Under the pieces are notes generated by a model that was given only the letters and a program-made list of their open reading frames with translations, was not told the DNA's origin and did no database searches. From contig MKVH01000015.1 of the NCBI GenBank assembly GCA_001899175.1, positions 1-64,000 on the forward strand: DNA of 64,000 nucleotides, in the 5' to 3' direction. Source of the stretch: Candidatus Kapaibacterium thiocyanatum. Lineage in GTDB: Bacteria; Bacteroidota; Ignavibacteria; Kapaibacteriales; Kapaibacteriaceae. Below, one piece after another: positions 38,526 to 46,351 of the stretch; positions within the stretch are counted from its first letter, which is position 1, and every line of letters starts with the position of its first letter. The position numbers and the translations under genes were made by a program.

Positions 38526-39197
38526 ATGATGCTCGTCCGACTCATCGCCTCCCTGCTTCCGATGCTCGTCATCACGACGGCATGTGCCCAGCGGCACGAG
38601 GAAAACGTCGTACCGCCCCCTTCACGTTCATCCAACACATCGTCAACGACAATGTCAACGCAAACGCTCGATACGGCCACCCTGGGTGGCGGTTGCTTCT
38701 GGTGTATCGAAGCTGTCTACCAGCGCCTCGACGGCGTCACCTCCGTCGTCAGCGGCTACAGCGGCGGCTCGGTACCGAATCCCACGTACAGGATCGTCGG
38801 TCAGGGCAACAGCGGCCATGCCGAAGTATGCCAGATCACCTTCGACTGTTCGAAGGTATCGTTCTCGGACGTCCTGCACGTCTTCTTCTCCGCACACGAT
38901 CCCACGACGCTCAACCGCCAGGGCAACGATGTCGGAACGCAGTACCGGAGCGTGATCTTCTACCACGACGACGAGCAGAAGAAGATCGCCGAGGACTATA
39001 TCGCCCAGCTCGAGGCCGCGAAGACGTGGCCCGATCCGATCGTCACGGAGATCAGTCCCTTCACGGTCTTCTACAAGGCCGAGGACTATCACCAGAACTA
39101 CTTCAACCAGAACGGTTCACAGCCGTACTGCGCCTTCGTCGTCCGCCCCAAGGTCGAGAAGTTCATGAAGCAGTTCAAGGACAGGGTCAGGCAGTAG
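38526..39197 (+). CDS. msrA: Exported peptide-methionine (S)-S-oxide reductase
   Basis: The protein has 223 residues; a second ATG at 38529 is possible. MMLVRLIASLLPMLVITTACAQ is a signal with a possible lipobox (ITTAC). A Ser-rich linker precedes the catalytic domain, with TATLGGGCFWCIEAVYQRLDGV carrying the GCFWC active-site Cys. GYSGGSVPNPTY, HAEVCQITFD, FFSAHDPTTLNRQGNDVGTQYRSVIFY and YHQNYFNQNGSQPYC complete the family. It repairs oxidised methionine in envelope or surface proteins. It has no fused MsrB. It is separated from mscS by 2 bp, so it is probably co-transcribed. Confidence 0.96.
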   Translation: MMLVRLIASLLPMLVITTACAQRHEENVVPPPSRSSNTSSTTMSTQTLDTATLGGGCFWCIEAVYQRLDGVTSVVSGYSGGSVPNPTYRIVGQGNSGHAEVCQITFDCSKVSFSDVLHVFFSAHDPTTLNRQGNDVGTQYRSVIFYHDDEQKKIAEDYIAQLEAAKTWPDPIVTEISPFTVFYKAEDYHQNYFNQNGSQPYCAFVVRPKVEKFMKQFKDRVRQ

Positions 39198-39298
39198 ATC
39201 CGGATCGGAACAGAACGGCCGGTGCCGCAGTGAGAACGTTCGACCATCCACCGTGTATGGACCATATCGGTGATTCATCCTCCAACCGGGACTATCGT

Positions 39299-40138
39299 AT
39301 GCGTATTCTCGCTATCGCCCTCATGCTGATCGGCGGCATGATGTCGCTCCATGCCCAGACGGGATGCTGCGCGACCTCGTCCGTAGCTTCCTTCGCCGCC
39401 TTCGCCGAAGATCCGACGTTCCGGGATATGCATCCCGACCCTCTTCCCTATTCGCACCAGAGCGACGGCAAGATGGTTTCGGTACCCGTACCCGGCAGCA
39501 CAACGGCGACCGCCTATCGTGTGGAATCGCACGAGCCGTCCACCCAGTACGTGCTGGTCTTCCACGAATGGTGGGGGCTCAACGGCTACATCAAGAACGA
39601 GGCGGACAGGATCGCGGCGTCGCTCAATCACAGAGCGACGGTGATTGCCGTGGATCTCTACGACGGCAAGGTCGCCACCACACGCGACCAGGCAGCACAG
39701 TACATGCAGGCCGGCTCGGAAGAACGCTCACGTGCCATCATCGATGCCGTCATCGCTTCCTGCGGTCCTACCGCACGGATCGCCACCATCGGATGGTGCT
39801 TCGGCGGAGGCTGGTCCATGCAGGCCAGTCTCGCAGCGGGTGACAAGGCCGCGGCATGCGTCATCTATTACGGCATGCCGGAGTTCGACGTCGAGAAACT
39901 GCGCAAGCTTCAGGCTCCGGTGCTGGGCATCTTCGCTGCCAGGGATAAATCCATCACCCCCGACGTCGTCCAGCGATTCGAGAAGGCGATGTCGCTGGCA
40001 GGGCGCTCACTGACCACGAAAACGTACGACGCCGATCATGCCTTCGCCAATCCGAGCAATCCGAAGCACAAGGTCGACGATACGAAGGATGCCTACGAGC
40101 TGACGATCGACTTCCTCAGGAAGAACCTTCTATTGTAG
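39299..40138 (+). CDS. Exported dienelactone hydrolase-family protein
   Basis: The 279-residue protein starts at the ATG at 39299 with a signal (MRILAIALMLIGGMMSLHAQ). The alpha/beta-hydrolase core carries YVLVFHEWWGLNGYIKNEADR (oxyanion region), ATVIAVDLYDGK, IATIGWCFGGGWSMQASLA with a Cys nucleophile in GWCFGG, LGIFAARDKSITPD (acid) and YDADHAFANPSNP (His). This Cys-Asp-His triad is typical of dienelactone hydrolases, which open cyclic lactones; periplasmic members are common in Bacteroidota and their substrate is unknown. About 100 bp separate it from msrA. Confidence 0.92.
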   Translation: MRILAIALMLIGGMMSLHAQTGCCATSSVASFAAFAEDPTFRDMHPDPLPYSHQSDGKMVSVPVPGSTTATAYRVESHEPSTQYVLVFHEWWGLNGYIKNEADRIAASLNHRATVIAVDLYDGKVATTRDQAAQYMQAGSEERSRAIIDAVIASCGPTARIATIGWCFGGGWSMQASLAAGDKAAACVIYYGMPEFDVEKLRKLQAPVLGIFAARDKSITPDVVQRFEKAMSLAGRSLTTKTYDADHAFANPSNPKHKVDDTKDAYELTIDFLRKNLLL

Positions 40139-40363
40139 TGCCATTGCTTTCATGGGAACTTCCCTTCACTCACGATGCGATCTTATTCGTCGATCTTTGC
40201 ACTCTGCTAGCGGATACCTACCATAGTGGCTCGCTCATGGTCCATTGATTCAGGTATATTCGCGTCGGCTCCATTCATACCGGCAATGACTGGAACCGCC
40301 GACTCTGGCCATGATACCGCAGACATGACGACAGCCGAAGACTGATTCCACTGGAGAAAAACC

Positions 40364-41581
40364 ATGATCCGCACGATACGCGTAGACGGGTTCAAATCTA
40401 TTTCCTCGATGAACATAGAACTGGGACGCGTAAACTGTTTTATCGGAGCGAATGGTGTCGGCAAGAGTAATATTCTTGAAGCGATCGGTGTACTCGGTGC
40501 GGCAGCGAACGGGGTCGTCGATGATGAAGCATTGCTCCGCCGTGGTGTTCGCCCCGGCTTGCCGAAATTGTATAAGACATCATTCAAATCGGTCAGGACG
40601 CCGGCCCATATTGGGCTCACCGCTGAAGGCGAGCGGCATGAACTGTACCGGGTTTCACTCTTGAATCCATTGAAGGCACCTGAACCCAAGTGGTCGTTCA
40701 AAACTGAATTACTCTCGGTTGGTGCGGATGAAATCATATCGAAGGGCGTACGCAACCGAAAGAATCTAAACCCTGAAGCCGGGCTTGCAGCGCTACGCCT
40801 CGTGGATCTCGACCCGGACAACGCTGCAGCACAACTCATGTCGAGACTGCAGAACTATGCCATCTACTCGCCGAATACTCCAACGTTACGTGGCATGGTT
40901 TCCGACCCGCAATCTCGCATACCTGTAGGTCTATCGGGCGGACAACTCGCAGAAGGTTTCGCCGATCTTCGGCACGCACTGTCGGCAGCACGGGACAAGA
41001 ATGGCACGGAATGGGAGGAGCGTTTTTCGGATCTCCTGGATCTGATGGACTGGGTAGGAAATATCGAGGCAACCAGTCAGGGCGCATCGTTATTATCACC
41101 GTCCGTTGCTCGGACTAGAGAGATGCTCAAGTTCACGGATCGTTTTATGCAGCAGAGCAGGAACGAACTGACGGCATACGATGCCAGTGAGGGCGCGCTG
41201 TATGTGCTGTTTTGTGCACTCCTATGCCTATCGCCCAAGGCACCTTTGTTTTTCTCTATCGACAACATCGACCAGGCATTGAATCCACGCCTGGCCATGC
41301 GTTTGACACAGAAACTATCAGGTTGGCTCCGGCCCCTGAATCCGTCGGTATCCAATGGTCCAATGAAACAACTCCTGTTCACGACGCATAATCCCGCTGT
41401 ACTCGATGGGTTGAACCTTGGAGACCCTGAAATCCGGCTCTTCGCGGTTGAGCGCAACAGCAATGGTCACACGTCCGTGCAGCGAATCCAGATGACGTCA
41501 GAACTAGCTGAGAGGAACAAGGAATTCCCACTTTCACGTCTGTGGCTCATGGGGCATCTTGGAGCTGTACCCAATGTCTGA
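40364..41581 (+). CDS. ABC-type AAA ATPase (AAA_21-like), first gene of accessory pair
   Basis: The 405-residue protein starts at the ATG at 40364 after GGAGAAAA. MIRTIRVDGFKSISSMNIEL is the classic opening of RecF/OLD/AAA_21 ATPases. Walker A is GANGVGKS (28-35). The ABC signature region is SEGALYVLFCALLCL (275-289), Walker B is LFFSIDNID (295-303) and the switch His is in LLFTTHNPAVLDG (His342). The usual catalytic Glu after the Walker B Asp is Asn301 here. It overlaps the next gene by 8 bp. Such ATPases pair with TOPRIM or other effectors in phage-defence systems (OLD, Gabija, PARIS, Septu); this pair is not one I can name. Confidence 0.88.
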   Translation: MIRTIRVDGFKSISSMNIELGRVNCFIGANGVGKSNILEAIGVLGAAANGVVDDEALLRRGVRPGLPKLYKTSFKSVRTPAHIGLTAEGERHELYRVSLLNPLKAPEPKWSFKTELLSVGADEIISKGVRNRKNLNPEAGLAALRLVDLDPDNAAAQLMSRLQNYAIYSPNTPTLRGMVSDPQSRIPVGLSGGQLAEGFADLRHALSAARDKNGTEWEERFSDLLDLMDWVGNIEATSQGASLLSPSVARTREMLKFTDRFMQQSRNELTAYDASEGALYVLFCALLCLSPKAPLFFSIDNIDQALNPRLAMRLTQKLSGWLRPLNPSVSNGPMKQLLFTTHNPAVLDGLNLGDPEIRLFAVERNSNGHTSVQRIQMTSELAERNKEFPLSRLWLMGHLGAVPNV

Positions 41582-42281
41582 GCTTCGAATAGCCCTCGTT
41601 GCCGAAGGGCCGACGGATCACATCATCATAGAAGCTGCATTGAAGGCGATCGTCGACTGTCCCTTCATACTCACTCCGCTTCAGCCCGAACCGACCTATC
41701 TCGATGGAGGAGGAGGGACGTCTGGCTGGTGCGGTGTTGTCAAATGGTGTCATGCAATTGGCCAGAACCATCACGGTCCTCTCGATTCACATCCATTGCT
41801 TTCTCCAATGCCTTTTGACCTCATCATTCTGCAGATCGACGCCGATGTCGCCGACAAGACCTACGATGATTGTTCACTCTCCGTTTCCGCTGGATGGAAA
41901 TCGTTGCCCTGCCCTATGCCTTGCCCGCCATCTGTCGGCACATGCGATGAATTGCGACAAGTCGTAACGAGCTGGCTTGGCCCGGTAACTCCTGGCCCTA
42001 AGACAATCATATGCATTCCATCAAAAGCAACCGACACCTGGTTACTGGTAGCCATTCTCGGTAACCCCGAAGCCGATATCGAATGCGTACCGAAACCGGA
42101 TGAAAAGCTAGGACAATTACCCAAGGCCCAAAGGATTAAGAAGACAAAGCGGAACTATTTCGCTAATGCCGATACGATTACAAAGCGTTGGTGTACCATT
42201 ACCTCACACTGCTCGCAGGCCCTTACTTTTCAACTGAATGTTCAGCAGATTGTCGGGCGTCATTGTCCCCCTATTTCATAG
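41574..42281 (+). CDS. TOPRIM-like protein, partner of AAA ATPase
   Basis: The 235-residue protein starts at the ATG at 41574, inside the end of the ATPase gene. LRIALVAEGPTDHIIIEAALKAI (4-26) is like the first TOPRIM strand with its Glu (Glu11; EGxTD), as in DUF4276, RloB and OLD nucleases. FDLIILQIDADVADK (81-95) gives a DxD pair (Asp89, Asp91) at the second TOPRIM position. IICIPSKATDTWLLVAIL and a Lys-rich segment QRIKKTKRNY follow. The glycine run DGGGGTSGW is unusual. I infer a metal-dependent nuclease-like effector; no close family is recognised. Base composition is less GC-rich than neighbouring genes, which fits transfer. Confidence 0.75.
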   Translation: MSELRIALVAEGPTDHIIIEAALKAIVDCPFILTPLQPEPTYLDGGGGTSGWCGVVKWCHAIGQNHHGPLDSHPLLSPMPFDLIILQIDADVADKTYDDCSLSVSAGWKSLPCPMPCPPSVGTCDELRQVVTSWLGPVTPGPKTIICIPSKATDTWLLVAILGNPEADIECVPKPDEKLGQLPKAQRIKKTKRNYFANADTITKRWCTITSHCSQALTFQLNVQQIVGRHCPPIS

Positions 42282-42336
42282 AGAAAGACTGAACGATACC
42301 AATTCCATTCTTTCGTTTGGTTTCCATTAGCAAAAT

Positions 42337-42356
42337 CCGTGCTATTTTTTGCACGG
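42337..42356 (+). promoter_or_regulatory. Inverted repeat and A/T core just before DUF3109 start
   Basis: CCGTGC (42337-42342) and GCACGG (42351-42356) flank TATTTTTT and end one base before the ATG at 42358. The core resembles the -7 element (TATTTTTTG) with one extra T, which would place transcription start almost at the ATG. It could be a promoter-operator or a hairpin covering the start. Confidence 0.4.
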
Positions 42357-42357
42357 C

Positions 42358-42927
42358 ATGATTCTCCTCGACCATCTCCTCATCGACGAAGCCATCCTCC
42401 ATTCGTCGTTCGCTTGTGATCTCAAGCAGTGCAAGGGCGCGTGCTGCACGCTTCCCGGTGGCGCCGGTGCGCCGGTCGCCGATGGCGAAGTCGACGATAT
42501 GTATGCGGTGATCGACCAGGCCCTTCCCTACCTTTCCGAGCGCTCGCGCGCCATCCTGAAGGAAAGGGGTCCCATCGAAGGGCATGCAGGGTCGTACGCG
42601 ACCGTATGCATCGATGACAAGGACTGCGTCTTCGTCTATCACGAGGACGGCGTGGCCAAGTGCGCCATCGAACGCGCATGGCTGAACAAGGAAACGTCCT
42701 TCCGCAAACCGCTCTCGTGCCACCTCTTTCCCATCCGCGTCGCCAACTTCGGCGGCCCCTATCTGCACTACGAGCAGTTCGACGAATGCCAGCCTGGCCG
42801 CGACCTCGGTGAACGCATCGGTCTGCCCCTCATCGTCGCCCTCAAGGACGCTCTCGTCCGCGCATACGGCGAAGAGCTCTACGAACGGCTGCTGACGATG
42901 GCTCGTGACGAAGAGGACACAGCATGA
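42358..42927 (+). CDS. DUF3109 (YkgJ-type cysteine cluster) protein
   Basis: The 189-residue protein starts at the ATG at 42358. Conserved cysteines lie in CDLKQCKGACCTLPGGAGAP (C-x4-C-x3-CC), CIDDKDCVFVYHEDGVAKCAIERAW and SCHLFPIR, with QFDECQPGR further on. Together they form the CxxxCxxxCC-type cluster of DUF3109/YkgJ, thought to bind a zinc ion or iron-sulfur cluster. DUF3109 is widespread in Bacteroidota, of unknown function. Its stop overlaps the start of rpoN by ATGA, so the two genes form one operon. No ribosome-binding site is visible, in keeping with a possible leaderless mRNA. Confidence 0.9.
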   Translation: MILLDHLLIDEAILHSSFACDLKQCKGACCTLPGGAGAPVADGEVDDMYAVIDQALPYLSERSRAILKERGPIEGHAGSYATVCIDDKDCVFVYHEDGVAKCAIERAWLNKETSFRKPLSCHLFPIRVANFGGPYLHYEQFDECQPGRDLGERIGLPLIVALKDALVRAYGEELYERLLTMARDEEDTA

Positions 42928-44543
42928 AACTTGGTATGAACCTCACTGCATCACTGCAGCAGACCCTCACGCCGCAGCAGATACAGTACCTCAAGCTCCT
43001 TCAACTGCCGACATTGCAACTGGAACAGCACGTCCGCGCCGAGATGGAGAACAATCCCATGCTCGAGGAAGCGCTGGCCGACGAAGCCGGCGAACGATCG
43101 CCCGATTCCCCATCCGAGCCCGAACTGGACCCCGGTACCGCACCCATGATGTCGGAACCCGCACCCATCATCGACTCGACGAACGAATCCACCGATCAGG
43201 TGTCGGCCGAAGACTACGATCCGAAGGACGCCTTCGAGTTCTACAAGCTGATCTGGGGCGAGGACCCGTCGGCCGGACGTTCGTCCGACGGACGTACGGG
43301 TGACGAGGAAGACGATGGTGAGGGATTCCAGTTCCGCAACGAAACGTCGTTCGAAGAAGACCTCATCGAACAGCTCCGCTTCCTGCCGATCAGCATCGAG
43401 GAACGACTGCTCGGAGAGTACATCGTCGGCAACGTGGACACCGACGGCTATCTCCGTCGCGATCTCTCCGAGATGGTCGACGAAGTGAATGCCTCGATCG
43501 CCGAACACAACCTCGCCCTGCAGGCACCCGCCCTGCTCGGGACGATGATGTCGGACATGGACAGTGCGATCATCGATGGCGTCGACCATACGCTGCAGCC
43601 TCTGTCGGCCCGCCAGTCCGAGTCGATGCTCAAGCGCATCCAGTCGCTCGACCCTCCGGGTGTGGCATCGCGCACCATCCAGGAATGCCTGCTGGCCCAG
43701 CTCCGCGCCGTACCGCGTCCGAACGCAGCACAAAAACTTGCCATCGCCGTGCTCGCCACCACGTACGATGCCTTCGCGATGAAGCACTATCACGTCATCG
43801 AGCGTCAGCTCGGTGTAACGGAAGACTACCTTCGCGAGGCTCTCGAAGTCATTCGTAAACTCAATCCGAAGCCAGGCGCCGGTACGTTCGGTCCGGAGAT
43901 GAATACGGTCGTTCCCGATTTCATCATCGAGCGCGACGAGGAGAACGACGACTTCTTCGTGACGGTCAACGACTCGCGTCTTCCTACCCTGCGCGTCAGC
44001 GCAGCATACGAACGCCTGAAGAAGGAAGCGCGCTACAAGCAGTTCAACAAGGAAACGCGGGAATGGCTCAGAAAGAAGTATGAGGACGCGAAGTTCCTCA
44101 TACAGGCCATCCGCCAGCGCAAAAGCACGATGTTGCGCGTGATGACGGCCATCGTCGGTCTGCAGAAGGATTTCTTCCGTCTCGGACCGCACGCCCTCAG
44201 ACCGCTCATCTATCGTGACGTGGCCGAAGTGGCGGGCATGGACATCTCCACGATTTGCCGCATCGTGAACAGCAAGTACGTGCTCACGGAATTCGGCACG
44301 TTCGATCTCAAGTACTTCTTCAGCGAAAGCCTCACCACGGATGATGGAGAGGAAGTCTCGACGCGCATCATCAAGCAGAAGATCAAGGACCTGATCGATG
44401 CCGAGGCGAAGGGCAAGCCGCTGAGCGACGACAAGCTGGCGAAGGATCTCAAGAAGCTCGGTTACAACGTCGCACGGCGCACGGTTGCGAAGTACAGGGA
44501 ACAGTTGCGCATACCCGTGGCGCGACTGCGCAGGGAGCTGTAG
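42924..44543 (+). CDS. rpoN: RNA polymerase sigma-54 factor
   Basis: The 539-residue protein starts at the ATG at 42924. Region I is the Gln/Leu-rich MKLGMNLTASLQQTLTPQQIQYLKLLQLPTLQLEQ. Region II is acidic and longer than usual (about residues 50-150). Region III has the core-binding segment (LIEQLRF, LDPPGVASRTIQECLLAQL, LNPKPG) and the -12-binding HTH (RDVAEVAGMDISTICRIVNSKYV). The RpoN box is ARRTVAKYREQL near the end. Sigma-54 directs activator-dependent transcription from -24/-12 promoters. The GTFDLKYFFS segment is intact. Confidence 0.97.
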   Translation: MKLGMNLTASLQQTLTPQQIQYLKLLQLPTLQLEQHVRAEMENNPMLEEALADEAGERSPDSPSEPELDPGTAPMMSEPAPIIDSTNESTDQVSAEDYDPKDAFEFYKLIWGEDPSAGRSSDGRTGDEEDDGEGFQFRNETSFEEDLIEQLRFLPISIEERLLGEYIVGNVDTDGYLRRDLSEMVDEVNASIAEHNLALQAPALLGTMMSDMDSAIIDGVDHTLQPLSARQSESMLKRIQSLDPPGVASRTIQECLLAQLRAVPRPNAAQKLAIAVLATTYDAFAMKHYHVIERQLGVTEDYLREALEVIRKLNPKPGAGTFGPEMNTVVPDFIIERDEENDDFFVTVNDSRLPTLRVSAAYERLKKEARYKQFNKETREWLRKKYEDAKFLIQAIRQRKSTMLRVMTAIVGLQKDFFRLGPHALRPLIYRDVAEVAGMDISTICRIVNSKYVLTEFGTFDLKYFFSESLTTDDGEEVSTRIIKQKIKDLIDAEAKGKPLSDDKLAKDLKKLGYNVARRTVAKYREQLRIPVARLRREL

Positions 44544-44585
44544 CACCGACCGGTACCGCATTCCGCCTTCGTCACATCATGTCCA

Positions 44586-44680
44586 CCGCAACGAAATTTT
44601 CACCGTGCGGGAGACTATGACAGTAGATGGCATAGTGAGCGCCGTAGCATCGCAGTCCATACGCGAAGTGCTACAATCCC
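44586..44680 (+). repeat. Upstream copy of duplicated regulator leader
   Basis: This 95-bp segment matches 44775-44869 at 85 of 95 positions by my count, with a period of exactly 189 bp and no gaps. It contains the stem CCGCA/TGCGG, then GGGAGACTATG (a ribosome-binding site with an ATG at 44617), then the coding-like sequence MTVDGIVSAVASQSIREVL. The frame stays open into the second copy. Confidence 0.8.
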
Positions 44681-44774
44681 GCTCACGAAAGAGGGCTTCA
44701 TCGTTCTGCAACGGATACGCAGGGAATCGCAGGACGAGGCCTGGTCACATTTCCATTGCCGTCATCACGTGTTA

Positions 44775-44869
44775 CTGCAACGAAATTTCCATCGTGCAGG
44801 AGACTATGACAGTATATGGCATAGTGAGCGACGTAGCATCGCGGTTCATACGCGAAGTGCTACCGTCCC
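44775..44869 (+). repeat. Downstream copy of duplicated regulator leader
   Basis: This is the partner of 44586-44680. The stem reads CTGCA/TGCAG here: two of the ten differences are a compensating pair that keeps the stem. AGGAGACTATG (ATG at 44806) is followed by MTVYGIVSDVASRFIREVL, in frame with the HTH regulator. Confidence 0.8.
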
Positions 44870-44874
44870 TGCTC

Positions 44875-45411
44875 ATGAAAACAGCTCACCGTCCTACACT
44901 ATATCGCATCCAGAGTATCCTAGCCCGATTGGTCAATGGCGATCGCGTCACGGCCGGTATCATGGCTGATGTTCTGGAAGTGAGCAGGCGTACGGTTGCG
45001 AGAGATATCGACTATCTGATCAACGTTCTCCATGTTCCGATAGCATATGACCGCAGGCGCAACACCTACATCCTGGACGGTCAGGTACCCATCCTGTTCT
45101 CGTTGAATCCCGTCGTTCTGGAATCGACGACTCCTGCATCGGAGGAGATCGAGGTGACGATCGCCATCGATGACGATCTCGCCCGCTACTTCAGCGTCAT
45201 CGCCGTGCATCCCACGCAGCGCGTGAGCACGCACCCCAACGGCGAGCATACGATGCAGATGCGTATCCGTGTGGACGATACGACCGTCTACTGGATTCTC
45301 GGCTTCGGAGACAGGATGCGTGTCATCAAGCCGGAATATCTGCGCGATCGCGTGCTGGAAATGGCGCAGAGCATCCTTACGGAACAATCGGAGCAAGGCG
45401 GGCAGGCATGA
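44875..45411 (+). CDS. HTH regulator with WCX domain but no WYL core
   Basis: From the ATG at 44875 the protein has 178 residues. In-frame starts at 44806 (23 more residues, after GGAG) or 44617 are also possible. TLYRIQSILARLVNGDRVTAGIMADVLEVSRRTVARDIDYLINVLHVPIAYDRRRNTYIL is an HTH_11/DeoR-type winged helix, described here in pieces: helix 2 VTAGIMADVLEV and recognition helix SRRTVARDIDYL. Residues 95-172 match the WCX C-terminal extension of WYL regulators (VTIAIDDDLARYF, VYWILGFGDRMRVIKPEYLRDRV). The WYL ligand domain that normally lies between them is absent. The duplicated leader upstream may be its operator. Confidence 0.75.
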   Translation: MKTAHRPTLYRIQSILARLVNGDRVTAGIMADVLEVSRRTVARDIDYLINVLHVPIAYDRRRNTYILDGQVPILFSLNPVVLESTTPASEEIEVTIAIDDDLARYFSVIAVHPTQRVSTHPNGEHTMQMRIRVDDTTVYWILGFGDRMRVIKPEYLRDRVLEMAQSILTEQSEQGGQA

Positions 45412-45425
45412 CCTCCCGCCGCCGA

Positions 45426-46295
45426 TCAACCCTGCTTCGGAACGAAGAGCTTCATGGAGATATCCAGGGCGACGGCACTGTGCGTGATGGCACCGATACT
45501 GATGAAATCGACGCCAGCCTCCGCATATGCCCGGATGTTGTCATAGGTGATGCCGCCGCTGGCCTCCGTTTCCATACGGCCGTTCACGATGCGCACTCCC
45601 TCGCGTACGAGCTGGGGCGTGAAGTTGTCGAACATGATACGATGGACACCGGGGCATGAAATGACCTCTTCCACGTCATGCAGCGTCCTCGCCTCCACTT
45701 CGATCCTGACCGGTGCGCGCCCTTCGAGTTCGCCGAGGCAGCGTTCCACGGCCTCGCGTATGCCTCCGGCTGCGGTGATGTGATTGTCCTTGATCATCAC
45801 CATGTCGAACAGACCGATGCGATGATTCATCGCGCCCCCCACGGACGTGGCATACTTGTCGAGCAGCCTCCATCCCGGAATGGTCTTGCGCGTATCGAGC
45901 ACGCGAGCATGTGTCCCGGCGATGGCCTGGACATATTCCCACGACTTCGTTGCCACACCGCTCATGCGCTGGATGAAGTTCAGCGCCGTACGCTCTCCTG
46001 CGAGCAGGGCGAAGGCCGGTCCTTCCACCGTGGCGAGCACCGTACCCGACGGAACGTGATCACCTTCCCGCACCTTCATGTCGATCGACACATCGGGCGA
46101 GAATTCGCGGAAGATCAGCGGAACGAGGGGCAGTCCGCAGATGATGCCATCCTGCTTCATCAGGAATCTCGCCGACGCCGTGTTGTCACGAGGGATGATG
46201 GTTTCCGTCGTGATATCTCCCGGACCGACATCTTCCTGGATGGCGATCTGGATAAGACGGAGTATGGAGGCATCGTGCAGGAGATTCAGCAGCAT
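45426..46295 (-). CDS. nadC: Nicotinate-nucleotide pyrophosphorylase (quinolinate phosphoribosyltransferase)
   Basis: The 289-residue enzyme converts quinolinate and PRPP to nicotinate mononucleotide in de novo NAD synthesis. AIQEDVGPGDITTETI, GERTALNFIQRMSGVAT, LDTRKTIPGWRLLDKYA with NHRIGLFDMVMIKDNHI, IEVEARTLHDVEEV, MFDNFTPQLVREGV, EASGGITYDNIRAYAEAGVDFISIGAITHS are all diagnostic. The usual GGG before NHR is GGA. It starts at the ATG at 46295, 48 bp from an exact -7 element that overlaps the end of the adenine deaminase gene. nadK, the last NADP step, lies 4 kb away on the same strand. Confidence 0.97.
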   Translation of the reverse strand: MLLNLLHDASILRLIQIAIQEDVGPGDITTETIIPRDNTASARFLMKQDGIICGLPLVPLIFREFSPDVSIDMKVREGDHVPSGTVLATVEGPAFALLAGERTALNFIQRMSGVATKSWEYVQAIAGTHARVLDTRKTIPGWRLLDKYATSVGGAMNHRIGLFDMVMIKDNHITAAGGIREAVERCLGELEGRAPVRIEVEARTLHDVEEVISCPGVHRIMFDNFTPQLVREGVRIVNGRMETEASGGITYDNIRAYAEAGVDFISIGAITHSAVALDISMKLFVPKQG

Positions 46296-46342
46296 GGAGC
46301 GTACCTGGCGTTCGGCATTGGTGGTAGGGTCGGGGCGTCACT

Positions 46343-46351
46343 GCAAAAATA
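46343..46351 (-). promoter_or_regulatory. -7 element for nadC
   Basis: TATTTTTGC on the minus strand matches TAnnTTTG exactly. It begins immediately after the stop codon of the adenine deaminase gene and lies 48 bp before the nadC ATG, so nadC can be transcribed on its own. Confidence 0.6.

Noticed and set aside
40188-40203. GATCTTTGC as promoter of the AAA/TOPRIM-like pair
   Set aside because: It has one mismatch to TAnnTTTG, no -33 TTTG at the right distance, and lies about 165 bp from the ATG; possible but too weak to list.
40920-40960. LSGGQ in the AAA ATPase taken as the ABC signature
   Set aside because: It lies too far before Walker B; the SEGAL segment at residues 275-279 is at the right distance, so the LSGGQ match is probably chance.
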